NCBI RefSeq assembly: GCF_001689125.2
Contig: NZ_CP015405.2
Span: 525,001 to 589,000 of the forward strand
DNA: 64,000 bases
DNA from: Blautia pseudococcoides
Lineage (GTDB): Bacteria > Bacillota > Clostridia > Lachnospirales > Lachnospiraceae
Direction of reading: 5' to 3'
Part shown: piece after piece, positions 26,252 to 35,505 of the stretch
Layout of the letters: each line of letters starts with the position of its first letter
Numbering within the stretch: the stretch's first letter is position 1
Notes under the pieces: generated by a model
Told to the model about the DNA's origin: nothing
What the model saw: only the letters and a program-made list of their open reading frames with translations
The model's database searches: none
Made by a program: the position numbers and the translations under genes

Positions 26252-27325
26252 ATGAAAGCATTTTTAATACTGGAAGACGGCACCGTCTTTACCGGGACCA
26301 GCATAGGGTCCAAGAAAGAAATTATCAGTGAAATCGTCTTTAACACCTCCATGACTGGTTATCTTGAAGTTCTTACAGACCCTTCTTACGCCGGACAGGC
26401 AGTCTGCATGACATATCCTTTGATCGGTAATTATGGTATTTGCCATGAGGACCAGGAATCTTTAAGACCATGGCCGGACGGCTATATTGTCAGGGAAATA
26501 TCCCGTATTCCAAGCAATTTCCGCTGTGAAGATACCATACAGAATTTTCTGAAAAGATATGACATTCCCGGAATCGCGGGGATTGATACCAGAGCCCTTA
26601 CTAAAATTCTGAGGGAAAAGGGCACAATGAACGGCATGATTACCACCAATGCAGATCATAAACTGGAAGAGGTTCTTCCAAAATTAAAAGGATATACCAC
26701 AGGCAGAGTCGTGGAACGGGTAACATGTGAGGAGAAAAAAGTGCTGAAGGGCAGTGGACCCAAGGTGGCTCTCATGGACTTTGGCGCAAAAGATAATATT
26801 GCCCGGTCTCTGAACCAACGCGGATGCCAGGTCACTGTGTATCCGGCGTTTACCAAAGCAGAGGAGATTCTTAAAGATGATCCTGACGGCATTATGCTCT
26901 CCAATGGCCCCGGAGATCCAAAAGCGTGTACCTCTATTATAGAAGAGATCAAAAAGCTCTATGATTCCCAGGTACCGATTTTTGCCATCTGTCTTGGACA
27001 TCAGCTTATGGCGCTGGCAACAGGTGCGGATACCAGGAAGATGAAATACGGCCACAGAGGCGGAAATCACCCCGTAAAGGACCTGGAAACAGGCAGGGTA
27101 TATATTTCATCACAGAACCATGGATATATGGTAGATACGGACACTCTGAACCTTCAGGTGGCGGTACCCGCATTCGAGAATGTCAATGACAAAACAAACG
27201 AGGGATTAAAATATACAGGTAAGAATATTTTTACCGTACAGTTTCATCCGGAGGCTTGTCCCGGACCCCAGGATTCCGGATATTTGTTTGACAGGTTTAT
27301 GAAAATGATGGAGGTGAGCCAATAA
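26252..27325 (+). CDS. carA: Carbamoyl-phosphate synthase small subunit (glutaminase)
   Basis: The 357-residue subunit releases ammonia from glutamine and passes it to CarB for carbamoyl phosphate synthesis, which feeds pyrimidine and arginine pathways. The N-terminal CPSase_sm_chain domain starts at residue 1 (AFLILEDGTVFTGTSIG) and the class I amidotransferase domain covers about 170-350. It has the catalytic Cys in FAICLGHQ near 247 and the His-Glu pair in VQFHPEACPGP near 331. The length is normal. AGGTG lies seven bases before the ATG. The stop overlaps the carB start by one base (TAATG). Confidence 0.97.
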   Translation: MKAFLILEDGTVFTGTSIGSKKEIISEIVFNTSMTGYLEVLTDPSYAGQAVCMTYPLIGNYGICHEDQESLRPWPDGYIVREISRIPSNFRCEDTIQNFLKRYDIPGIAGIDTRALTKILREKGTMNGMITTNADHKLEEVLPKLKGYTTGRVVERVTCEEKKVLKGSGPKVALMDFGAKDNIARSLNQRGCQVTVYPAFTKAEEILKDDPDGIMLSNGPGDPKACTSIIEEIKKLYDSQVPIFAICLGHQLMALATGADTRKMKYGHRGGNHPVKDLETGRVYISSQNHGYMVDTDTLNLQVAVPAFENVNDKTNEGLKYTGKNIFTVQFHPEACPGPQDSGYLFDRFMKMMEVSQ

Positions 27326-30300
27326 TGCCGAAAATTCAGGATATAAAAAAAGTGCTGGTGATCGGCTCCGGCCCGATCATTATCGGACAGGCAGCTGAGT
27401 TTGACTATGCGGGAACACAGGCGTGCCGCTCCCTGAAGGAAGAGGGCATAGAGGTTGTTCTTCTGAATTCCAACCCCGCTACCATTATGACAGATAAGGA
27501 TATAGCGGATAAAGTTTACATTGAACCTCTGACTGTGGAGGTTGTGGAACAGCTTATCCTCAAAGAAAAACCGGACAGTGTTCTGCCCACCCTGGGCGGT
27601 CAGGCCGGACTGAATCTGGCTATGGAGCTGGAGGAGAGAGGTTTCTTAAAAGAGCAGAATGTGCGCCTGATCGGAACCACATCTGAGACCATCAAAAAAG
27701 CTGAGGACCGCCAGGAATTTAAGGATACCATGGGAAAGATCGGAGAGCCGGTCGCTGCTTCCCTGGTTGTTAAAACCGTAAAGGATGGTATTGCTTTTAC
27801 AAATGAAATCGGATACCCGGTGGTTCTGCGTCCGGCCTATACTCTGGGCGGAAGCGGCGGCGGCATAGCTTATGACGAGGCGCAGCTTGTGGAGATCCTG
27901 GAAAATGGCCTTCGTCTCTCCCGTGTGGGTGAGGTGTTGGTGGAGCGCTGTATTGCAGGATGGAAAGAGGTTGAATACGAGGTTATGCGCGACGGCGCAG
28001 GCAACTGCATCACAGTATGTAATATGGAAAACATTGACCCTGTGGGTGTGCATACGGGAGACAGTATCGTTGTGGCTCCTTCCCAGACACTGGGGGACAA
28101 GGAATACCAGATGTTGCGAACTTCTGCATTGAACATTATCACAGAGCTGGGAATCACCGGCGGTTGTAATGTACAGTATGCCCTGAATCCGGACAGCTTT
28201 GAATACTGTGTCATTGAGGTAAATCCCCGTGTATCCCGTTCCTCAGCCCTGGCATCTAAAGCTACAGGCTATCCTATTGCCAAGGTGGCAGCCAAGATTG
28301 CTCTGGGCTATACCCTGGATGAGATCCCGAATGCCATCACAGGTAAGACTTATGCCAGCTTTGAGCCTATGTTGGACTATTGTGTTGTAAAAATACCACG
28401 TCTGCCTTTCGATAAATTTATCAGCGCCAAGAGAACTCTGACCACACAGATGAAGGCTACCGGTGAAGTGATGAGCATTTGCAATAACTTTGAAGGTGCT
28501 CTTATGAAAGCCATCCGTTCTCTGGAACAGCATGTGGACAGTTTGATGTCCTATGATTTCACAAATCTTTCCGAGGAGGAACTGACAGAAGATCTGAAGG
28601 TTGTGGATGATATGAGGATCTGGAGGATTGCAGAGGCCGTCCGCAGGGGTATTTCCTATGAAGTTATCCATGCAGTGACCAAGATTGATCTGTGGTTCAT
28701 TGACAAGATCGCCATTCTTGTGGAGATGGAGCAGGCGCTCTCATCACAGGAGCTTACCGAAGAACTGCTTCGTGAGGCAAAGAGAATAGAATTCCCGGAT
28801 AACGTGATCGCACGCATTACCGGTAAAAAAGAGGAAGAGATCAGGGAACTGCGCAATAGCTGGGGTATCACAGCAGCTTACAAGATGGTGGATACCTGCG
28901 CGGCTGAATTTGCGGCTGCTACACCCTATTATTACTCTGTCTACGGCGGGGAAAATGAGGCGGATGGAAATTCAGAGAAAAAAAAGGTCCTGGTTCTTGG
29001 CTCCGGCCCTATCCGGATCGGTCAGGGTATTGAATTTGACTTCTGTTCCGTACACTGTACATGGGCTTTCAAGAAAGAAGGCTATGAGACCATTATCATC
29101 AATAACAACCCGGAAACCGTAAGTACAGACTTTGACATTGCAGATAAGCTGTATTTTGAACCGCTGACTCCGGAGGATGTGGAGAATGTGGTGAATATAG
29201 AGAAGCCGGACGGTGCTGTCGTGCAGTTTGGCGGCCAGACCGCCATTAAGCTGACAGAAGCCCTGATGAAGATGGGGGTAAAAATCCTGGGAACATCCGC
29301 TGAGGATGTGGATGCTGCGGAGGACCGTGAGCTTTTTGATAAGATTCTGGAGGAATGTCATATTCCGAGACCTCAGGGGCATACAGTATATACGGCAGAC
29401 GAAGCGATCCGCGTGGCGAATACACTGGGGTATCCGGTACTGGTTCGTCCTTCCTACGTGCTGGGCGGACAGGGAATGCAGATCGCCATCAATGATGAGG
29501 ATGTGGACCAGTATATTGGCATCATCAACAGAATTGCTCAGGAGCACCCCATTCTTGTAGATAAGTATCTCCAGGGCAAGGAGATTGAGGTGGATGCCAT
29601 CTGTGACGGGGAAGATATTCTGATACCTGGGATTATGGAGCATATCGAGCGCGCGGGTATCCATTCCGGGGACAGTATTTCCGTATATCCGGCACGTACG
29701 ATCAGTGAGACGGCCAAGAAGACTATCGAGGAGTACACCAGGAGGCTGGCGAAATCCCTGCATGTTATCGGTATGATCAATATTCAGTTTATCGTGTGCG
29801 GTGAGGACGTATATGTCATCGAGGTCAATCCCCGCTCCAGCCGTACTGTGCCGTATATCAGCAAAGTGACAGGTATTCCTATTGTACCGCTGGCCACAAA
29901 GATGATCCTGGGATATAAATTAAGAGAACTGGGATATGAACCGGGTCTCCAGCCGGAGGCAAAGCATATTGCCATCAAGATGCCCGTGTTCTCCTTTGAG
30001 AAGATCCGCGGGGCTGATATCAGCCTGGGACCGGAAATGAAGTCCACAGGAGAGTGCCTGGGTATTGCGGAGTCCTTCAATGAAGCCCTCTACAAGGCAT
30101 TTTTAGGTGCCGGCATTAATCTGCCCAAGCATAAGAACATGATCATCACAGTGAGGGATGAAGATAAGCAGGATATTGTACCCATTGCCCGGCGTTTTGA
30201 GGCACTTGGATACCGTATCTACGCAACCAGAAGCACAGCTAAGGTTCTGGGTGAGAACGGTGTGAAGGCTGTCCGTACAAATAAAATTGAGCAGGCATCC

Positions 30301-30522
30301 CCCAACCTGATGGATTTGATCCTGGGACATAAGATCGATCTTGTCATTGACACACCGTCACAGGGTGTGGAAAAAGCAAAGGATGGATTTATCATCCGCC
30401 GTAATGCCATTGAGACTGGCGTCAATGTGCTGACAGCCCTGGATACGGCGGAGGCGCTTGTGACCAGCCTGGAGAATACAGATATACAGAAATTGGAACT
30501 GATAGATATTGCAGCGTTATAA
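27325..30522 (+). CDS. carB: Carbamoyl-phosphate synthase large subunit
   Basis: The 1065-residue subunit has two homologous ATP-grasp halves. The first (about 1-550) starts KKVLVIGSGPIIIGQAAEFDYAG and phosphorylates bicarbonate. The second (about 555-935) starts KKVLVLGSGPIRIGQGIEFDF and phosphorylates carbamate. The C-terminal MGS-like allosteric domain (about 940-1065) includes ALGYRIYATRSTAKVL, where UMP or ornithine bind in studied enzymes. All the glycine-rich loops and the ExNPRxSRSSAL and EVNPRSSRTVPY motifs are intact. GGAGG lies ten bases before the ATG and translation is coupled to carA. A terminator follows at 30549. Antisense frames in this gene are shadows of its biased codon use. 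Confidence 0.97.
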   Translation: MPKIQDIKKVLVIGSGPIIIGQAAEFDYAGTQACRSLKEEGIEVVLLNSNPATIMTDKDIADKVYIEPLTVEVVEQLILKEKPDSVLPTLGGQAGLNLAMELEERGFLKEQNVRLIGTTSETIKKAEDRQEFKDTMGKIGEPVAASLVVKTVKDGIAFTNEIGYPVVLRPAYTLGGSGGGIAYDEAQLVEILENGLRLSRVGEVLVERCIAGWKEVEYEVMRDGAGNCITVCNMENIDPVGVHTGDSIVVAPSQTLGDKEYQMLRTSALNIITELGITGGCNVQYALNPDSFEYCVIEVNPRVSRSSALASKATGYPIAKVAAKIALGYTLDEIPNAITGKTYASFEPMLDYCVVKIPRLPFDKFISAKRTLTTQMKATGEVMSICNNFEGALMKAIRSLEQHVDSLMSYDFTNLSEEELTEDLKVVDDMRIWRIAEAVRRGISYEVIHAVTKIDLWFIDKIAILVEMEQALSSQELTEELLREAKRIEFPDNVIARITGKKEEEIRELRNSWGITAAYKMVDTCAAEFAAATPYYYSVYGGENEADGNSEKKKVLVLGSGPIRIGQGIEFDFCSVHCTWAFKKEGYETIIINNNPETVSTDFDIADKLYFEPLTPEDVENVVNIEKPDGAVVQFGGQTAIKLTEALMKMGVKILGTSAEDVDAAEDRELFDKILEECHIPRPQGHTVYTADEAIRVANTLGYPVLVRPSYVLGGQGMQIAINDEDVDQYIGIINRIAQEHPILVDKYLQGKEIEVDAICDGEDILIPGIMEHIERAGIHSGDSISVYPARTISETAKKTIEEYTRRLAKSLHVIGMINIQFIVCGEDVYVIEVNPRSSRTVPYISKVTGIPIVPLATKMILGYKLRELGYEPGLQPEAKHIAIKMPVFSFEKIRGADISLGPEMKSTGECLGIAESFNEALYKAFLGAGINLPKHKNMIITVRDEDKQDIVPIARRFEALGYRIYATRSTAKVLGENGVKAVRTNKIEQASPNLMDLILGHKIDLVIDTPSQGVEKAKDGFIIRRNAIETGVNVLTALDTAEALVTSLENTDIQKLELIDIAAL

Positions 30523-30548
30523 TATAATATTGTGACAGAATGAAAGAC

Positions 30549-30582
30549 AACCGCCGTATGATTTTTTTTGCGGCGGTTTCTT
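30549..30582 (+). terminator. Rho-independent terminator after carB
   Basis: AACCGCCG (30549-30556) pairs with CGGCGGTT (30571-30578), loop T-rich, followed by TCTTAAAT. It lies 26 bases after the stop. Confidence 0.75.
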
Positions 30583-30586
30583 AAAT

Positions 30587-30712
30587 GTTCAGTCAGGTCT
30601 GAGGTTTTATTTCGCTGGCTGTGTCTGAGATTCGTGGCAGTTGGCATTCGTCCCATGGCAGAGCGATTTTAATGGGCGAATATGCATGACGATTCCGTTG
30701 ACTGAATGGTTA
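30587..30712. repeat. Dispersed MITE-like repeat, copy A
   Basis: This 126-base element lies between the carB terminator and uppP. Its ends form an inverted repeat, TTCAGTCA (30588-30595) and TGACTGAA (30699-30706). The interior shares GCATTCGYCCCATGGCRGAG and other blocks with the element at 50509-50634. No coding frame is present. Confidence 0.65.
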
Positions 30713-30740
30713 TGTGGTTTTTTACATAAGGGAGGGTGTA

Positions 30741-31613
30741 ATGGATTTTATTGAATTACTGAAGGTTATTTTTCTTGGGATCGTGGAGGGCATCACAGAA
30801 TGGCTTCCCATCAGCAGCACCGGTCATCTGATTCTGGTTGAAGAATTTGTAAAACTGGATGTGAGCAAACAGTTCTGGGAAATGTTTATGGTGGTGATCC
30901 AGCTTGGTGCCATTATGGCAGTGGTGGTGCTTTATTTTAAAGACCTCTGGCCATTCCACAACAGGAGACCAAAGCATCTTAATGTGACTAAGATCGAGAA
31001 AACGGCTGGCTTTATCTGCCGCTTTGTCCAGATAGACAAAATGATCATGTGGTTTAAGATTGTTGTGTCCTGTCTGCCTGCGATTATTATAGCGCTGCCC
31101 TTCAATGATTTTATTGAAGAGAAATTCAACAATTATTTCGTGGTAGCTGTCATGCTGATCGTGTACGGTGTTCTGTTTATCCTCATTGAGGATTACAATA
31201 AGAAAAGGGACCCTGCGGTGAATTCCATTGCTGAGATTTCCTGGAAGATGGCACTTCTCATCGGTGTGTTCCAGCTTTTGGCTGTGATTCCGGGAACATC
31301 CCGTTCAGGGGCTACGATCATCGGTGGAATCCTTCTGGGTGCGTCCAGAACTGTTGCGGCGGAATATACTTTTTTCCTGGCAATACCAACCATGTTCGGT
31401 GCCAGTCTGCTGAAACTGGTAAAATTCGGCCTGCATTTTACCGGGGCCGAGCTGCTGATACTGGTTGTGGGAATGGTGGTTTCCTTCGTAGTTTCCATTC
31501 TGGCGATCAAATTTCTTATGGGATATATCAAAAAACATGATTTCAAAGCATTTGGATGGTACCGGATCGTACTGGGCGTTATTGTGCTTCTCTATTTTAC
31601 AATAGCGGGATAA
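30741..31613 (+). CDS. uppP: Undecaprenyl-diphosphatase (bacitracin resistance type)
   Basis: The 290-residue polytopic membrane enzyme recycles undecaprenyl diphosphate to the monophosphate carrier used by peptidoglycan and teichoic acid pathways. It shows the BacA family motifs: [20 protein letters not shown] near the N-terminus and [20 protein letters not shown] near residue 190, plus eight or so hydrophobic helices. The frame can start at 30714, but the ATG at 30741 has GGGAGGG at proper distance and gives the family N-terminus ([17 protein letters not shown]). It is flanked by the repeat copy A and by a strong bidirectional terminator. The gene supplies carrier lipid for the wall genes on both sides of the window. 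Confidence 0.95.
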   Translation: MDFIELLKVIFLGIVEGITEWLPISSTGHLILVEEFVKLDVSKQFWEMFMVVIQLGAIMAVVVLYFKDLWPFHNRRPKHLNVTKIEKTAGFICRFVQIDKMIMWFKIVVSCLPAIIIALPFNDFIEEKFNNYFVVAVMLIVYGVLFILIEDYNKKRDPAVNSIAEISWKMALLIGVFQLLAVIPGTSRSGATIIGGILLGASRTVAAEYTFFLAIPTMFGASLLKLVKFGLHFTGAELLILVVGMVVSFVVSILAIKFLMGYIKKHDFKAFGWYRIVLGVIVLLYFTIAG

Positions 31614-31633
31614 GAAATGGATAAAGACATGAT

Positions 31634-31663
31634 AAAAGGGCATTGCGGCTGCAATGCCCTTTT
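31634..31663. terminator. Bidirectional rho-independent terminator
   Basis: AAAAGGGCATTGC (31634-31646) and GCAATGCCCTTTT (31651-31663) form a perfect 13-base stem with a four-base loop. It serves uppP and the convergent oxidoreductase gene. Confidence 0.9.
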
Positions 31664-31723
31664 GCCGTCTGTAAAACAGGGGTAAGCTATTTTACAGACA
31701 ATAGAGAAATGGGAAACAATATG

Positions 31724-33703
31724 TCAGTAATCCCTGCCTATATTTCTGGCTGTCATATAGGCAGTGGATGTAGCTGCCGTGATATTTCTGGGGGTCACAC
31801 AATCCCCCAGCATATAAAATTCCGGTGCGCAGCAGGCAAGAGCAGTTGTCTCTTCCCGAAGCGGCTTCTGACCGGCTGCATAGACAACCTGGTCTGCCTC
31901 ATAAAATCTTTCACCCTGCGGTGTATGGCAGGCAACCCCTGTATCCGTGATCCGGACAGCCTGGGTATTAAAATGGATTTTAAGTCCGCGCTTCCTGATT
32001 TCCGCATGCAGTCCGAGCATATGGAGGAAATTCCCTCCGTCGTTCATGTGGTCTGTCATCTCCAGGATGGTAACATCCTTTCCATAGCGGATGAGATGCA
32101 GTCCCAGTTCAATTCCTACCAGGCCGGCTCCCAGAATGATCACTCCGGGACCCAGTTTTTCTGCCAGAGGATAGGCCTCCTGGGCAGATAATACTTCTTT
32201 TCTGTCTATACCTGGTACCTGCGGCCGGGCTGCTTGTGCACCCAGGGCTGCGATGATGACGTCTGCGTTTAAGTCCTCCGCATATTCTGGCGTCACTTTC
32301 GTCTGCAGGCAAAGTTCTATATTATCATCTTCCTCAACACACTTCGCCTGCTGGTTTAAATAGTAATCCAGGTTCTTCTTAAAGGCGACGTTTTCTTCAC
32401 AGCGAAGTACACCGCCCAGCCGCTCGTTTTTTTCACAGAGAATCACGTGATGTCCCATTTTGGAACATGTTAGGGCTGCCTGCATGCCGCCCACGCCTCC
32501 GCCCACGACCAGTACTTTTTTCTTTACCTGCGCACAAGCGGGCGCATGGCGAAGCTCTAGTTCACGGCCGGATTCCGGATTGATGGCACAGTAGGGCTCA
32601 CCGTTGGTCAGCTCACTGGAAAAACAGGATAGACAGCGCATACATTTTCTCGCTTTGTCCTCATGTCCCGCGCGGACCTTATTTGGAAAATCCGGGTCCG
32701 CCAGCAATTCTCTGCCCAGTTCCACAACATCAGCTTTTCCTGAGGCAAGGATTTCTTCCATAAGCTCAGGGTCTGAGAGCGCGCCAATGGTGGCTACCGG
32801 GGTGTTTACGTGTTTTTTGATCTCTGCAGCCAGATGCACATTGCATCCATCTTCCAGAAACATACTTGGATGGGTGACGGCAAAAACTTCCTCCACCTCA
32901 TGATTGCCGGCGGAAACATGGATCAAATCCGCGTGTCCGTCAAGCTGTCTGGCAATGGCAATGCCATTTTCTATGTCATAGCCTCCATTATAGCATTCAG
33001 AACCGCTGATGCGGACCTCCACGGGGAAACCTGCACCGCAGGCTTTGTGAATGCCGTCCACGATGGAGAGCAGAAGTCTGCTTCTGTTTTCAATATCCGG
33101 TCCGCCCCACTTGTCTGTTCTGGTGTTGGTGATGGGGGACAGGAACTGGTGCAGCATCCATCCGTGTCCTGCATGTACCAGAACCATACCGAAACCGCAT
33201 TTCTTTGCAAGAAGTGCTGCATCTATGTATTTTTGGATGGTGCGTTCAATGATCTCCTCTGTCATAGGGCGGATTTTCCTGCCTGCACATTCACATTCCG
33301 CCGGGCCATAGGCAATACCTTTGGCTTCCGCTCCGAAAAAGGACAGATCACGGTTGGCAAACATGCCGGTGTGCTGCAGTTCCAGAGTGGCTACAGCGCC
33401 GTACTGGCTGATGCCATAGGCAATTCTGGAAATACCCCGGTCTATATTAGCAGTGTCAAGCGCAATATGTGTTGCCCCGCCTCTTCCAAGCTCCCCGTCA
33501 ACAATTCCCTCGAAGGTGGCAACGCTGGCAGCGCCTCCCATAGCTTTTCTGCCATAGTAGGCCGCAGCGCCGTCGTTTAGATAGCCATCACCATTCAGAT
33601 TCTGGTAACCGGTCGGGGAGGCGAAGATTCGGTTACGGAAAAGTACATTGCCAAGCTGAATGGGGGCAAACAGATGAGGGTATTTAAAATCTGATTTTTT
33701 CAT
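31724..33703 (-). CDS. Flavin/Fe-S oxidoreductase of the 2,4-dienoyl-CoA reductase/2-enoate reductase family
   Basis: The 659-residue protein has the three-part plan of the old yellow enzyme subfamily that includes 2,4-dienoyl-CoA reductase, 2-enoate reductase and bile acid BaiCD/BaiH. There is a flavin TIM barrel (about 8-345) with HAGHGWMLHQFLSP in the active site, a 4Fe-4S Cys cluster (CMRCLSCF and a fourth Cys in PYCAINPES, about 353-373), and FAD/NAD(P) Rossmann domains (VLVVGGGVGGMQAAL near 395, IILGAGLVGIELGLHL near 530). It likely reduces an activated C=C bond of a small substrate. The start has GGAG nine bases upstream. The divergent PucR-like gene at 33910 may regulate it. The leader holds a strong hairpin (33752-33783). 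Confidence 0.88.
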   Translation of the reverse strand: MKKSDFKYPHLFAPIQLGNVLFRNRIFASPTGYQNLNGDGYLNDGAAAYYGRKAMGGAASVATFEGIVDGELGRGGATHIALDTANIDRGISRIAYGISQYGAVATLELQHTGMFANRDLSFFGAEAKGIAYGPAECECAGRKIRPMTEEIIERTIQKYIDAALLAKKCGFGMVLVHAGHGWMLHQFLSPITNTRTDKWGGPDIENRSRLLLSIVDGIHKACGAGFPVEVRISGSECYNGGYDIENGIAIARQLDGHADLIHVSAGNHEVEEVFAVTHPSMFLEDGCNVHLAAEIKKHVNTPVATIGALSDPELMEEILASGKADVVELGRELLADPDFPNKVRAGHEDKARKCMRCLSCFSSELTNGEPYCAINPESGRELELRHAPACAQVKKKVLVVGGGVGGMQAALTCSKMGHHVILCEKNERLGGVLRCEENVAFKKNLDYYLNQQAKCVEEDDNIELCLQTKVTPEYAEDLNADVIIAALGAQAARPQVPGIDRKEVLSAQEAYPLAEKLGPGVIILGAGLVGIELGLHLIRYGKDVTILEMTDHMNDGGNFLHMLGLHAEIRKRGLKIHFNTQAVRITDTGVACHTPQGERFYEADQVVYAAGQKPLREETTALACCAPEFYMLGDCVTPRNITAATSTAYMTARNIGRDY

Positions 33704-33751
33704 TAGGATCCACTCCTTTCACAAGAGTGTCTGTATTGCTTTTACATGGAG

Positions 33752-33783
33752 CCTGCCGGCACGAAGCCGGGGAGGCCGGCAGG
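33752..33783 (-). promoter_or_regulatory. Leader hairpin before the oxidoreductase gene
   Basis: CCTGCCGGC and GCCGGCAGG form a nine-base GC-rich stem with a 14-base loop, 49 bases upstream of the start. There is no T-run after it on the minus strand, so it is not a terminator; it may be a leader control element or operator. Confidence 0.45.
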
Positions 33784-33848
33784 TAGAGTTAAGTTACTCT
33801 GTCTTAATATTAGCCTGGAATCTGCTCCGTGTAAATCCATGAATCTGA

Positions 33849-33876
33849 TTGCTTTTTTTGTCGGATGGTGTACAAT
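33849..33876 (+). promoter_or_regulatory. Probable promoter of the PucR-like regulator
   Basis: TTGCTT (33849-33854) and TACAAT (33871-33876) are 16 bases apart, with a T-run after the -35 element. The ATG at 33910 follows. Confidence 0.5.
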
Positions 33877-33909
33877 GTGTATGATGGGGTGAAAAAAGGA
33901 GAATGGGAA

Positions 33910-35451
33910 ATGAGACTGAACAGTATTATGGTATATTACCAGCTGGCAAAACACTTTGAAATAAATCATGCACAATATTCACAACAGTATTTTGTGGGAC
34001 GCCCTGTTTTTTATGAGACATCTGTCCATACAGAGGGGAGAGCTGTCATTGCGGATAAGGAGAATATACTACACTGTGTCAATGATCTGAGAGGCTGTGT
34101 TATCCTGTGTATTGGCTCCCGGGTCAAAGCCTGGGACAAGGGAAATAATGATGTGATTTTTCTGGGGGAGGGGATATCAGAGAAGAAACTTTTTAACGTA
34201 CTGACGGAAATATTTGATGTTTTTGACAATTGGGATGGAAAACTTACCGGGATTGTAAACGGGAATATTGGATTTCAGGAGATTTTAGACTGCTGCCAGA
34301 CGGTTCTGCCGGAGCCTGCCGCACTGATGGACGGGGACTTTAAATATATTGCCTACTCTAGCGATGAGGGGATTTGCAGGAAATTTGTGGACGATATGAA
34401 CCAGCTTCCGCTGGAGGATGTAAACGATCTGACCAGTATGCCTGGATTCAAGGAACTGGAAGAACGAAAAGAGGCGTTTGTCTATACCGCAGGGGAAGTG
34501 GTGATCTACAAAAATATTTATCATGAAGGGAGATATACAGGCCGTTTGTCCCTGTTGATCCAGGAGGGGCAGGAGGACGCGAAGACCGAATATGAGAAAG
34601 CAGTCTTCAACCATCTTGCCAGGTATGTGGAACAGCTTTATGACCAGTGCGGAGGTTTTGAGCTGGGACCTCAGCGTCTGGCTGACCTGCATCACATGTT
34701 GAAAAAGTGTCTGGAGACGGATGGGGCAGACGAGGGAGAACTTCTGCGGTTATTATGGGCAAATAAAAATCTGCCGGGTGACATTTATTATATGCTTACT
34801 ATCCGCGAGAACATTCTCCAAAAAGGAAAAGCATATAATATGAGATATCTCTGCTCGCAGATGGAGCGGATGTGGCCCGGTGCATACTGTGTGACACATG
34901 ACGGGGATATTGCCATGCTGTTTAACCAGAATATGTTCTCAAAATCCACAGATTTGGAGTTCCACAAGGAAATGGTGTATTTTCTGCGGGAAAGTGTGCT
35001 GGCAGCAGGCTGCAGCCGGGAATTTACAGATATCTCCTGCATCCGCAGCGCTTACCGGCAGGCAGAATTTGCCATGGAGATGGGGCTTAGGAAAAATTTT
35101 ACATACTGTTATCATAAATTTGATGATTATGCATTGGATTTTCTGTTAAAATACGGTGTGGGAAATTTTCTGCCGGAACAGCTCTGCAGCAGGGAACTGC
35201 TCACCCTGTACCGGTATGACAGGGAAAATGAAACTTCCTATTATAAAACACTTTTAACATATGTGCGTCTGCAGTACAATGCAGTAGCATCCGCAAAGGC
35301 GCTGTATATACACCGCAGTTCTTTTATAAACAGAATGGAACGGATTCGGGAACTGATACGTCTGAATCTGGAGGACCCGGAGGAGAGACTGTATCTGCTG
35401 CTGTCTTTTCGGGTCATGGAGGAATACAGTTCCAAGAGCGGGGAAAAATGA
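33910..35451 (+). CDS. PucR-family-like transcriptional regulator
   Basis: The 513-residue protein ends with the PucR-type helix-turn-helix (residues about 440-505): LLTYVRLQYNAVASAKALYIHRSSFINRMERIRELI, followed by LEDPEERLYLLLSFRVM. The middle (about 280-420) resembles the GGDEF-like domain of CdaR/PucR regulators. The N-terminal 250 residues probably sense a ligand. GGAG lies eight bases before ATG 33910; the in-frame ATG at 33865 lies upstream of the predicted transcription start. It is divergent from the flavin/Fe-S oxidoreductase, so control of that gene is a fair inference, but the ligand is unknown. The threonine/serine exporter genes follow in the same direction 54 bases later. Confidence 0.82.
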   Translation: MRLNSIMVYYQLAKHFEINHAQYSQQYFVGRPVFYETSVHTEGRAVIADKENILHCVNDLRGCVILCIGSRVKAWDKGNNDVIFLGEGISEKKLFNVLTEIFDVFDNWDGKLTGIVNGNIGFQEILDCCQTVLPEPAALMDGDFKYIAYSSDEGICRKFVDDMNQLPLEDVNDLTSMPGFKELEERKEAFVYTAGEVVIYKNIYHEGRYTGRLSLLIQEGQEDAKTEYEKAVFNHLARYVEQLYDQCGGFELGPQRLADLHHMLKKCLETDGADEGELLRLLWANKNLPGDIYYMLTIRENILQKGKAYNMRYLCSQMERMWPGAYCVTHDGDIAMLFNQNMFSKSTDLEFHKEMVYFLRESVLAAGCSREFTDISCIRSAYRQAEFAMEMGLRKNFTYCYHKFDDYALDFLLKYGVGNFLPEQLCSRELLTLYRYDRENETSYYKTLLTYVRLQYNAVASAKALYIHRSSFINRMERIRELIRLNLEDPEERLYLLLSFRVMEEYSSKSGEK

Positions 35452-35505
35452 AAACAACAAGCAGCGGGGATAACATCCTGCGGCAAGCAAAAATGGAGTG
35501 CGTTT

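Noticed and set aside
28972..29763. 263-codon minus-strand frame inside carB
   Set aside because: It lies wholly opposite the conserved carB sequence, has no ribosome-binding site that I can see, and its product has no recognisable motif; it is a shadow of codon bias.
32810..33580. 256-codon plus-strand frame opposite the oxidoreductase
   Set aside because: The minus-strand protein has complete flavin and Fe-S motifs; the plus product has none.
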